From assembly GCF_050589685.1 (NCBI RefSeq), contig NZ_JBNGOS010000009.1, positions 1 to 64,000 on the forward strand: DNA of 64,000 nucleotides, written 5' to 3'. The translations under genes were made by a program, and so were the position numbers. The notes under the pieces were generated by a model. It made no database searches. It was not told where the DNA came from and saw nothing but the letters and a program-made list of their open reading frames with translations. The DNA comes from Saccharicrinis sp050589685 (GTDB lineage Bacteria > Bacteroidota > Bacteroidia > Bacteroidales > Marinilabiliaceae). Positions 20,451-29,014 of the stretch are shown here, piece after piece (the stretch's first letter is position 1; each line of letters begins with the position of its first letter).

Positions 20451-22313
20451 ATGATATTTAGAAAATTAAATTTATTATTAATAGCCGTAATAATTGTTGT
20501 TGCTTGTGTAAACGCAACAGCTAAAACAAAATCAAAAAAACAGAATGTAGTATTTATACTTGCTGATGATTTGGGTTGGAAGGATTTAGCTTGTTATGGA
20601 TCCGATTTTTATGAAACGCCCAACATAGATGCTTTTGCTAAAACTGGAATGTCATTTACCAATGCATATACAGCCAGCCCACTTTGTTCTCCAACCCGAG
20701 CCAGTATATTAACCGGGCAAGAGCCGGGTCGTTTGCGTCTTACAGTGCCTGCTTGTCACCAACTAAAGGTAGTTCTTGATCCGAAGGAACAGTTTAATGC
20801 TGCACCACATTATAAAACGGCCATCCCTCAAACACGCACGCGTCTTCCGAATGAAGAGTACCTGACATTTGCCGAAGTTTTAAAGGATAAGGGTTACTCC
20901 ACTGCCTTTATGGGAAAATGGCATTTAGGACGAAAACCTTATTTGCCGGAAAATCAAGGATTCGACCTTGTTGTGGGAGGTCGGGAGCATCCAGGCCCTC
21001 CGGGGCCAGGCAGGTTTTTTGCTCCCTGGGATTGTGAAACGCTTCCTGTTGTGCCTGACGGAACGCATGTGTCGGATGTATTAACGGATGAGGCTGTTAA
21101 ATTTATGACATCCAATAAAGAGAATCCATTTCTTTTATGCTTATGGTATTATGATGTTCATGCCCCTTATCAGGCAAAAGAGGAACTTATAAAAAAATAT
21201 AAGGCCAAACTAAACCCGAATCATATTCAACGTTGTCCTACTATGGGAGCTATGATTGAAACTATGGATATAAATATTGGCAGAATATTGAAGTCAATAA
21301 AAGATCTAAAATTGGAAGATGAAACCATCGTTATTTTTACTTCTGATAATGGGGGGAATATGTATGATGGCCCTGACGGAACCAACCCTACAAACAACTA
21401 TCCATTGCGCGCAGGTAAGGGTAATAACTACGAAGGAGGGGTACGCGTTCCTTTGATTGTTCGGGTTCCGGGTGTGACTAAAGCAGGCCAAAAGTCACAA
21501 GTCGTTACTTCAACGGTCGATCATTATGCATCTTTATTGGAGTTGTTAAATATCCCATTTCCTGAAGAAGTTGTAACCGATGGTGTTAGTTATGTAAAAG
21601 CGTTAAAAGGTAAAGATTATGAACGAGCACCAATTTACTCTACTTTTTGCCATAATGTAATAGCTACAGGTAATCGTGCTAATATTTCAATGCGACAAGG
21701 CCCCTGGCGTTTTTACAAGTTTTATTATGATGGCCCAAACCAGGAACATCGCTACGAGTTGTATAACTTAGATATTGATATTAGTGAGACAAATAATTTA
21801 GCCTCGCAAATGCCAGAGAAAGTACAGTTAATGGAAAAAATGCTAGATGCCCATGCGAAGGAGACTGGAATTTTGTTGGCACAGAAGAATAAAAAATATG
21901 CTGGCAATACTGCAGATGCATGGATAGGTTCTGCAGATGCTAAAATAAGTGTTTTGGGAAATAGTTTACAGGTGGTTTCTTCAGGACCATTACCATGTAT
22001 TGAAACTTATTACACCCCAAACATTTCAAATGAAACTTTTAAAATTGAATTTGAAATGAAATCTACAAGTAATGGAGATGGGAAATTGACATGGAAATGT
22101 GCAGGAGATAAGGTATACAAGGAAAGTAATTCAACTTCGATTAATGCTATACATGATGACGAATGGCATCATTATTCTATGGATATGAATTTAGGTAAGA
22201 CTTTAAAAGTATTGAGAATTCAGCCTTCTTCATCTAAAGGTATCATGCAAATCCGTAATGTCAAATTAGTAACAAAGGATGGGTACTTAATTCGGGATTG
22301 GCCTATTAATTAG
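20451..22313 (+). CDS. S1-family sulfatase with C-terminal beta-sandwich module
   Basis: It is a secreted arylsulfatase-type enzyme. The signal peptide is ~1-25, metal site LADDLGW, formylglycine motif CSPTR (Cys79), GKWHLG at ~162 and FTSDNGG in the second half. After the sulfatase fold ends (~480) there is an extra ~140-residue beta-rich module, probably carbohydrate-binding or structural, which the other sulfatases here lack. The loop around GGREHPGPPGPGR is proline-glycine rich. It starts 12 bases after GH78, so it is co-transcribed. It belongs to a different clade from the neighbouring sulfatase, suggesting a different sulfate position on the same polymer. Confidence 0.93.
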   Translation: MIFRKLNLLLIAVIIVVACVNATAKTKSKKQNVVFILADDLGWKDLACYGSDFYETPNIDAFAKTGMSFTNAYTASPLCSPTRASILTGQEPGRLRLTVPACHQLKVVLDPKEQFNAAPHYKTAIPQTRTRLPNEEYLTFAEVLKDKGYSTAFMGKWHLGRKPYLPENQGFDLVVGGREHPGPPGPGRFFAPWDCETLPVVPDGTHVSDVLTDEAVKFMTSNKENPFLLCLWYYDVHAPYQAKEELIKKYKAKLNPNHIQRCPTMGAMIETMDINIGRILKSIKDLKLEDETIVIFTSDNGGNMYDGPDGTNPTNNYPLRAGKGNNYEGGVRVPLIVRVPGVTKAGQKSQVVTSTVDHYASLLELLNIPFPEEVVTDGVSYVKALKGKDYERAPIYSTFCHNVIATGNRANISMRQGPWRFYKFYYDGPNQEHRYELYNLDIDISETNNLASQMPEKVQLMEKMLDAHAKETGILLAQKNKKYAGNTADAWIGSADAKISVLGNSLQVVSSGPLPCIETYYTPNISNETFKIEFEMKSTSNGDGKLTWKCAGDKVYKESNSTSINAIHDDEWHHYSMDMNLGKTLKVLRIQPSSSKGIMQIRNVKLVTKDGYLIRDWPIN

Positions 22314-22368
22314 GCATTAAACATTCACATAAAAGTAGTTTGTAATTTTTTAATATCAAGTGAAAGAA

Positions 22369-23298
22369 ATGAATTGGAGCTTCAGAGTTAAACAAAGTTG
22401 TATTAACCGGGTAGTACCTGTTATATTAGTGTTGTATATTGGTTTGCTGGGGTTCATTACGTTTGCCATACTAGTATCCTGGAAACCTCAAGAGCAGGTT
22501 CAGGTTAAAACATATGCACGTTTTGTGCCCGAACGGGCTGATGATTTTGCATGGGAAAATGATAAAGTCGCTTTTCGGGTTTATGGACCGGCTATGCGCA
22601 ACAGGCCCGAAGATAGCGGGATCGATTGTTGGCTTAAGCGCGTGGACTATCCGATTATTGACAAGTGGTATTTAGGAAATGTAAATAAAAAGTCATACCA
22701 CCGCGATCATGGAGAAGGCTACGACCCTTATCATGTAGGTTCATCCAGAGGATGCGGCGGTTTAGGCTTATGGATCAACGACAGTCTGATAACCTCGGAT
22801 ACTTATACAGAATGGAAGGTAATTAAAAGTGATATAACAGAAACTGTTTTTGTATTGACCTACGAGTGGAAATACGACGGTGATAATTATAAAGAAGAAA
22901 AACAGATAACGATAAGGTTAGGCGAACTTTTTTTTAGGTTGGAGTCTACATTCTGGAAAAACGAAAAGATAGCAACCAATCTTCCTATTGCAATTGGTGT
23001 AACTACGCATGATGGAAAAGCTAGTGCTTCAAAAGATTTATCTAAAGGATGGATGTCCTGTTGGGAAGATATCGATGGTTTTGGCCTGGGAACAGGTGTT
23101 TTGATAAAGCCATCCAGAATAAAACAATACAAACTTATTGATACTGATCAAAAAGATGATGGGCATGCTCTGTTTATCACTTCTACGGACAAATATGGGA
23201 AAATAGATTATATAGCTGGTTATGGATGGGAAAAAGCTGGCATAATAAAAACATCTAACAGCTGGAATACATATCTGGCAAATCAATTAAAACTTTAA
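22369..23298 (+). CDS. DUF4861-type membrane-anchored protein
   Basis: It has ~309 residues. An N-terminal hydrophobic helix (~15-40) anchors it to the membrane with the body in the periplasm. The motif series FVPERADDFAWENDKVAFR, GIDCWLKRV, DKWYLGN and YHRDHGEGYDPYHVG matches the DUF4861 family as I know it, which occurs in uronate- and rhamnose-related PULs and has a mutarotase-like beta-sandwich fold. The His/Asp/Tyr-rich strip at ~110-125 is the likely ligand or metal site. ATG 22369 is chosen over the in-frame GTG at 22360. The tight spacing to GH105 (19 bases) suggests action on the same uronate-containing oligosaccharides. Its catalytic role is not established from sequence. Confidence 0.8.
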   Translation: MNWSFRVKQSCINRVVPVILVLYIGLLGFITFAILVSWKPQEQVQVKTYARFVPERADDFAWENDKVAFRVYGPAMRNRPEDSGIDCWLKRVDYPIIDKWYLGNVNKKSYHRDHGEGYDPYHVGSSRGCGGLGLWINDSLITSDTYTEWKVIKSDITETVFVLTYEWKYDGDNYKEEKQITIRLGELFFRLESTFWKNEKIATNLPIAIGVTTHDGKASASKDLSKGWMSCWEDIDGFGLGTGVLIKPSRIKQYKLIDTDQKDDGHALFITSTDKYGKIDYIAGYGWEKAGIIKTSNSWNTYLANQLKL

Positions 23299-23317
23299 GT
23301 AGATTAAAGAAAACACC

Positions 23318-24427
23318 ATGAATAGAATTTATATATACTTTATTGGATGGATGTTATTAGGATTTAGCAGCCTTTATGCCGGTGTTTTTGATACGACAGA
23401 AATAGAAAACCGTATGATAAAGGCTGCGGATTGGCAATTAGAAAATCCAACCCGTTTTGGAGTTTTAGAATGGCATTGTGCACCGTTTTATATGGGATTG
23501 TCTGATCTGTATGAAATTACAGGTGATGAAAAATACCTGGATGCTGTAAAAAATACAGGAGCAAAACATCATTGGAATATTGGAAATCGCCGTTATCATG
23601 CCGATGATCATGCAGTAGGCTTGTCGTACGTTAAGATGTATCAGAATTTTAACGATAAAAATATGATTTCACAAATTCAGAAGGAATTTGATTGGATATT
23701 GGCTAATCCACCCGAGAAAACAATTGTAGGTGAAGATGGCAAAGTGAGGTTGCGATATAATCGGGAACGTTGGAATTGGTGCGATGCACTTTATATGGCA
23801 GCTCCAGTATGGGCTGGTTTAGGTGCCGTTACGGGTCAGGAAAAATATATAGACTATATGGTGCAAGAGTGGAAACAGGCGCACGATTGGTATTGGTGTG
23901 AAGAAGAAAGCCTATATTTTCATGATAGGCGCGATATAACAAAAGTTTCATTAAACGGTAATAAAGTTTTTTGGGCTAGAGGAGATGGGTGGGTAATTGC
24001 AGCATTAGTAGAAGTTCTTCAATTCTTGCCCAAAGATCATCCCGAGCGTAATTATTTTGAATCTATTTATAAAAAGATGAGCGCTAAGCTATTGGAGATT
24101 CAAAAGGTTAATGGAACATGGGCACCCAACTTATTAGATGAAAAGGATCCTGCTCAGGATGATATAAGTGGTTCTGTTTTTTATGTTTATGGTTTGGCAT
24201 GGGGAATTAACAATGGAATTTTGGATAAAGAAAAATATGAGTCTTCAGTACTCAATGGTTGGAAGGCATTGTGCGATAGACAAAAAGAAGATGGGCGCTT
24301 AATCAATATTCAACCTGTTGGAGGATATCCGGTAGCTTTTGACCCTGATCATACTGTCATCTTTGGCATAGGTGGTTTTTTAAGTGCTGGATCAGAAGTT
24401 TGGAAATTGGTTAAAGTGGGCTACTAG
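23318..24427 (+). CDS. GH105 unsaturated glycuronyl hydrolase
   Basis: It removes the 4,5-unsaturated uronic acid that polysaccharide lyases leave at the non-reducing end, by hydration of the double bond. The (alpha/alpha)6-barrel family is recognised by EWHCAPFYMGL, RRYHADDHAVGLSY, RWNWCDALYMAAPVWAGL (catalytic Asp156 in WCDA), YFHDRRD, WARGDGWV and FGIGGFLSAGSE. Its 369 residues match the family. A signal peptide (1-21) places it in the periplasm. Its presence implies that a lyase acts upstream, yet no known lyase is in this window. Glucuronyl versus galacturonyl specificity cannot be read by eye. Confidence 0.93.
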   Translation: MNRIYIYFIGWMLLGFSSLYAGVFDTTEIENRMIKAADWQLENPTRFGVLEWHCAPFYMGLSDLYEITGDEKYLDAVKNTGAKHHWNIGNRRYHADDHAVGLSYVKMYQNFNDKNMISQIQKEFDWILANPPEKTIVGEDGKVRLRYNRERWNWCDALYMAAPVWAGLGAVTGQEKYIDYMVQEWKQAHDWYWCEEESLYFHDRRDITKVSLNGNKVFWARGDGWVIAALVEVLQFLPKDHPERNYFESIYKKMSAKLLEIQKVNGTWAPNLLDEKDPAQDDISGSVFYVYGLAWGINNGILDKEKYESSVLNGWKALCDRQKEDGRLINIQPVGGYPVAFDPDHTVIFGIGGFLSAGSEVWKLVKVGY

Positions 24428-24505
24428 TCTAATAATACTTTTAATCGTTGGAATTAACAAACCAATTTTATAAACAATAAATACCGAATAAAACCTGGCT
24501 AATTT

Positions 24506-24621
24506 CTGATATATCCAATTTGACCTATGCCTCTCTACTATAAGCGTGCTTTTGTCTATACTTTTTATAATGCAGTGCCGAGAACATAAGGGTTAAATTG
24601 GACGTATTTTACAAATATCAG
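24506..24621. repeat. 116-base imperfect inverted repeat between GH105 and T9SS gene
   Basis: Nested arms: CTGATAT (24506-24512) with ATATCAG (24615-24621), and TCCAATTTGACC (24514-24525) with GGTTAAATTGGA (24591-24602), the latter with a single G-U type mismatch. The centre is unstructured. It fills most of the 248-base gap and could fold as a long stem in RNA, or be a remnant of a small palindromic element. No function is assigned. Confidence 0.5.
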
Positions 24622-24675
24622 CATAGGATAAAATATTACAGTAAATCCTTTAAAGATCAATATAAGACCAACTAA

Positions 24676-27591
24676 ATGAAAAATCTGCGACTTTATATTT
24701 TAATATTTGGATGCCTTTTAATCCACAAGGAAATGCACGCTTTTAGAGTGTATCCTACAAGTGCACAAAACGAGTTAATGTTAGATAAAGCCAATTATCC
24801 CTTTATTGCTGAAAACGCAGATGGATTTAATTTGCAACACGATAGTTTTGCTCCCTTTTCCAGTTCACAGGTAGCCACCATTTTTAACCAGTTTACCAAT
24901 AAAAATTTCATCAACCACGGCGTTTATCATGGAACTGATATTTATACGATGTCAACCATGACCAAAACTCCGAATTTTGCCAACGTTACGGCTTTTATGT
25001 TGTATAACGAAGCTCCCGCAATGGATGCAGATGAATGGACGGATGCATTAGGTCAGAATGTTACCTGGCCATTGATAACACACTGTCGCAGTTATAATGA
25101 AACTTCTACCCACGCTGAAATAAGAAGCCAAATCATGCGTACATCAGGTATTATGATGGAGTTTAAGGTAACAGATCCTGGTAAATATGATGATGCAGCC
25201 AAACTCATGAAATATTGTGTTGATAATGACCGTATGGTTGTGTTTCTAACTACATTTCAGGAAACGCCAGAGATTTTCATCTCTGCATATAAGGAATTCT
25301 ATTATTATTTAAAAGAAAATCTGGATCCAAGCTACCTAAGTTCCGATCATGTCATATTTGTTCCTAATACTTATTCCGATGATCAGGTTTTTCCAGAAAC
25401 ACTTGGATATGGAAGTACATTTGGTGTAGCGCATTGGCTCATCGATCAGAAAAGCAAAATAAATGATGGTTATATTCAGCCAAAGATATCTTTTTCAACA
25501 CCCTGCCATGGCGATTATTTTGAAAATCATAGTAATATAGATGTAAGTATAACTGTAACAGAAGCAACAGTTAGTAGCGCAAAGTTGTATATAAACGATG
25601 TTTTGGTTGGAGAGGATACCTCTGCGCCCTATAGTTGGAGTGGGGCAGAATTGACTGACCTTACTACGGGATATCATGAATTACGCGCTGTTGTGACAGA
25701 TATTTCAGGTGTGGAGACACATAAATCCATAAGAGTTAAGGTTCTAAAAGATCCACCAGCAATACCTGGTTTCTTTTGGGCAGATAATTTAACGAGTTAT
25801 CAGTTAAGGAATGATCCTCACCCTGATGGATATATTCGTCATGTGTATGGAAAAGAGTGGGTTGATTATAAGGTGGATGTGGCTCATACTGGTATGTATG
25901 ATGTGGATGTTGACTTGTTTGTACAGCGCTCTAAGCAGTTTGGTGGAACTATTATTATTAAAAAAGGAACCCAGGAACTAGGACGTTTCACGACGGTGTT
26001 AAATGATCCGGCACAGGCTCCGATTAATGGTTTTACAGAAACACCGGTAGCTCTAATTAAGGATATTCCATTGTCGGAAGGATTGCAAACATTAAGGGTG
26101 GAATTTAAACACCCAAACGGAATAATAAAGCCTCAGTTTTACTTAAATAGTTTCAACTTTATGATTCAGGGAGCACCAGAGATTAATTTCATAACTCCAC
26201 AAAAGAATGAAGCTGATGAGTATAATTATTACGATGCGCCTGCAGCAATCGAGATTGAAGCGGGTATTACTTCACCCAGAAGCAATGGGACAATAGCAAA
26301 CGCTAAATTATACATCAACGATGTTGAAGTTAGTACTTTAACTGAAGCCCCATTTATATGGAATAACAATCAGGACGTAGAAGCTTTGTTAAACTTGCCA
26401 GAAGGCAGCTACACTATAAAAATAGAAGCAACAGACGATTTGGGTTATCGCTCCTTTAACGAAATTGACCTAAAAGTAATTGCCCGACAGCCTTTCAATA
26501 CAAATCTTACTATTCCCGGTGTTATAAAGGCCTATGAGTTCGATTTAGGTAAAGAGGGTATCGCTTATCACGATTTTAACGAAGGCATTGAGCGAGGATT
26601 GGGTGGTGCTCAAAATCCACGATATACTAAAGCTGGCAACGAGGATGTTGAGATAGAGATGAGTGCTGGCAGTTATAGTGTTAGTGCGGTTAGAAATGGT
26701 GAGTGGCTAAGTTATACCATGTCAAGTGTTGAAAAAGGGATATACGCTATTTCTTTGAACACCTCAGCAAATGCCGGTAAAAGTGCAGATGTAAGGGTTT
26801 GGTTAAATAATAAGATAATTACCACAGTACCTATTTCAGAAACCGCAAATAGTGGATTTACTACCTATAAAAATTTTACCGTTTCATATATTGAGATTCT
26901 TGAAGATTTGGAGAAGGCAAATATACGGTTAGAGTTTATTAATCCTTCTATTAGTAATTATCTTTGCTTTTTTAAGGAGTTTGAATTTAAGAAGATAGCT
27001 GATGATCCGAAATCAAGTGATGGCACGGTTCAGGTAAATCTGACAAAACCAGGAGGTGATATAACTCGTGAGAAAGGTTATACCTTAGATGTTGCCGTAA
27101 ATGCAAGCAGCTCAGCTGGAAATATCTCAGAGGTTATTCTATTCATTGATGGAGAAGAGGTAAGAAGAGATAATTCAGCACCATATGAATGGGGGCATGC
27201 AGATTCTCCAAATCCGCAGGAATTAAATGGTTTATCTCCTGGAGAGCATGAGATAAAGATTGTAGCCCTTGATGTAAACAATAATTTTGGAATAAGCAGT
27301 TTTAAGCTAATGGTTGAAGCCTCAACAAGTGCAGGATCTAACGTAAAAGCTACAGATATGTTCTCTGTATATCCTAATCCGATGAGTACGCATTTAACTG
27401 TGCAATTAAAACAATTGTCACAGGCCGATGTTTTTGTTTATAACATAGCCGGAAATTTAGTTTATCAACGGAAGAATGTAGTCTCACAATGTGTTATTGA
27501 TAGAAATAAATTTTTAAACTCAGGCACCTATTTTATTCGCATCTATAATCATAAATATGGGTATCATACGCAAAAAATGATTGTTCATTAA
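24676..27591 (+). CDS. multimodular T9SS-exported surface protein, possible new glycan-active enzyme
   Basis: It has 971 residues. The signal peptide (1-22) is followed by a ~245-residue N-terminal domain (~25-270) that looks like an alpha/beta barrel but matches no family I recognise; motifs include FIAENADGFNLQHDSF, AFMLYNEAPAMDADEW and PLITHCRSYNE. Then come three Ig-like modules (~276-362, ~500-608, ~780-880; each with AKLYINDV- or LFIDGEEV-type strands and an APY/APF-W turn) alternating with two beta-sandwich CBM6-like modules (~365-500, ~612-775). It ends in a T9SS sorting domain (FSVYPNPM ... KMIVH). The build is that of an extracellular polysaccharide-degrading enzyme. It is the last gene of the plus block and is a good candidate for the missing depolymerase. 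That is inference. Confidence 0.85.
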   Translation: MKNLRLYILIFGCLLIHKEMHAFRVYPTSAQNELMLDKANYPFIAENADGFNLQHDSFAPFSSSQVATIFNQFTNKNFINHGVYHGTDIYTMSTMTKTPNFANVTAFMLYNEAPAMDADEWTDALGQNVTWPLITHCRSYNETSTHAEIRSQIMRTSGIMMEFKVTDPGKYDDAAKLMKYCVDNDRMVVFLTTFQETPEIFISAYKEFYYYLKENLDPSYLSSDHVIFVPNTYSDDQVFPETLGYGSTFGVAHWLIDQKSKINDGYIQPKISFSTPCHGDYFENHSNIDVSITVTEATVSSAKLYINDVLVGEDTSAPYSWSGAELTDLTTGYHELRAVVTDISGVETHKSIRVKVLKDPPAIPGFFWADNLTSYQLRNDPHPDGYIRHVYGKEWVDYKVDVAHTGMYDVDVDLFVQRSKQFGGTIIIKKGTQELGRFTTVLNDPAQAPINGFTETPVALIKDIPLSEGLQTLRVEFKHPNGIIKPQFYLNSFNFMIQGAPEINFITPQKNEADEYNYYDAPAAIEIEAGITSPRSNGTIANAKLYINDVEVSTLTEAPFIWNNNQDVEALLNLPEGSYTIKIEATDDLGYRSFNEIDLKVIARQPFNTNLTIPGVIKAYEFDLGKEGIAYHDFNEGIERGLGGAQNPRYTKAGNEDVEIEMSAGSYSVSAVRNGEWLSYTMSSVEKGIYAISLNTSANAGKSADVRVWLNNKIITTVPISETANSGFTTYKNFTVSYIEILEDLEKANIRLEFINPSISNYLCFFKEFEFKKIADDPKSSDGTVQVNLTKPGGDITREKGYTLDVAVNASSSAGNISEVILFIDGEEVRRDNSAPYEWGHADSPNPQELNGLSPGEHEIKIVALDVNNNFGISSFKLMVEASTSAGSNVKATDMFSVYPNPMSTHLTVQLKQLSQADVFVYNIAGNLVYQRKNVVSQCVIDRNKFLNSGTYFIRIYNHKYGYHTQKMIVH

Positions 27592-27640
27592 TTATCTTTA
27601 GAGGCTATTATAAATATATAGGTTTAAATAATTAAATGTG

Positions 27641-27680
27641 AAAAATGGATGGTATGATAATATAAGTACAATCCATTTTT
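27641..27680. terminator. bidirectional rho-independent terminator
   Basis: AAAAATGGAT (27641-27650) pairs perfectly with ATCCATTTTT (27671-27680), giving an A/T-flanked stem that works as a terminator in both directions. It lies between the convergent T9SS protein gene and the AraC regulator. Confidence 0.75.
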
Positions 27681-27736
27681 ATCATCCTTGTTCAAAGATC
27701 CATTCAACTCACAATATTCAAAAACGAAGTACTACT

Positions 27737-28636
27737 TTAAATACGATTTTTCTTTCTAAATTGTACTGGGGTTATTCCTACCTTATCTTTAAATAAACGA
27801 TTAAAATAATAGTCGGACTCGAAACCCAAAGAAAAAGCGATTTCTTTTTGTGTTTTGTCAGTTTGTATCAAAAGCTCTTTTGCTTTCTCTATTTTAAGCT
27901 GTAGATAGTATTGCAATGGTGAGCTACCTGTTTGTTTTTTAAAATCGATACGAAACTTTGAGTAGCTAACGCCAAAGTCGTGGGCTATTTTCTGGAGGTC
28001 AATCGATTTATCAATTTTTTTATACATTAAATGTTTGGCATAGGCTACCATTGAGTTGAAGTAATCATCGTTGTTATTGCTTTGTTGAATATTGTATGCT
28101 TCTGCAACCAGTTGCATGCAAATGCCTGATGCCAGACGCTGATAACCGAAAGGCTCATTTTTGAATAACTTAAAAAGGGTATCGAAATAATTTAGAACAG
28201 ATGCCCTGTTGCATTTGTGAATAATTGGTTGGTTGGGTTTGAAGAAGCCATTGTTCATTAGGTTTTTAGCCACATCTCCGGAAAAACCTACCCATTGTTC
28301 GTCCCACCCTGTTTTTTTAAAGGGTTTGTAGCGATGCCAAACGCCAGGAAATAAAATAAAGCCATCACCTGCCGATATCTTTTTAACACCAGTTTCCTTA
28401 CTCTCAAAAACACCTTCTCCCTTGGTAATCAGTACAAAATGATACTCGTTAAGTATACGGCCTTTTTTCCATGAAAACATATAACTGCCTGGATGCCCTT
28501 TGGTTGGATAATCTGATCCTTTTTCAATTTTGTTGGCACCAATGTCATTTATATAAAAGCCCCACTTTTTGTCATTCTCAAATATCATCATGTACCTATG
28601 GTAGCTATTGTCTTTCATCTGTTTAAAAATTGGCAA
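27737..28636 (-). CDS. AraC-family transcriptional regulator with cupin sensor domain
   Basis: It is a cytoplasmic sugar-responsive regulator of 299 residues. The N-terminal AraC-type cupin (~45-110) includes YHFVLITKGEGVFES and GDGFILFPGVWHRYKPF. Two C-terminal helix-turn-helix motifs (~195-295) show the family signature KEIAFSLGFESDYYFNRLFK and VGITPVQFRKK. Met7 is an alternative start that aligns with the start of a decayed copy at 36960-37015. It lies downstream of a same-strand sulfatase, separated by 378 bases, so it probably has its own promoter. It may control the sulfatase, the nearby GH2 block or both. It is distinct from the membrane-bound HTCS at the left end. Confidence 0.93.
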   Translation of the reverse strand: MPIFKQMKDNSYHRYMMIFENDKKWGFYINDIGANKIEKGSDYPTKGHPGSYMFSWKKGRILNEYHFVLITKGEGVFESKETGVKKISAGDGFILFPGVWHRYKPFKKTGWDEQWVGFSGDVAKNLMNNGFFKPNQPIIHKCNRASVLNYFDTLFKLFKNEPFGYQRLASGICMQLVAEAYNIQQSNNNDDYFNSMVAYAKHLMYKKIDKSIDLQKIAHDFGVSYSKFRIDFKKQTGSSPLQYYLQLKIEKAKELLIQTDKTQKEIAFSLGFESDYYFNRLFKDKVGITPVQFRKKNRI

Positions 28637-29014
28637 AACCTTTATAATCAGTATGTATATTAATCTCCGAATCAGGTTCGGAGTAGGCTCTTGAGACTAG
28701 TTCGAAACAAGTTATAGGAGCTAAAACTGTGGGAAAAGTTTGGAGCTTGTTAATAGTGCCCCCAACAATGAATATTATAAATTTATTCATAGTGTTTTCA
28801 TAATTCTTATGGCGAAACAGATCTATATTATAAACACTTCCACACCAGTTTTTATTAGCTTGCCAATCCATGTCTTGCACACTTATGTCTTGGTTTTCAA
28901 GTCTTTTTTCTTTTCAATTTAGGTTGTAGCCTCTTTCTCTTTTCTATACTTTGTTTAGAAGTGGTTCAACAATGCTTTAGTTCCGGCGCCCCTTAGATAC
29001 GCCATAAAGTATAG
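28637..29014 (-). promoter_or_regulatory. gene-free stretch upstream of the AraC regulator
   Basis: These 378 bases between sulfatase and regulator, both on the minus strand, presumably hold the regulator's promoter. An 85-codon open frame on the minus strand is cysteine-rich, overlaps the regulator start and matches nothing recognisable, so it is not called. No hairpin or repeat stands out. Confidence 0.4.

Noticed and set aside
28623..28880. 85-codon minus-strand frame upstream of the AraC regulator
   Set aside because: It overlaps the regulator start, has no recognisable motif or signal and is Cys/Phe-rich in a way typical of chance frames in AT-rich intergenic DNA.
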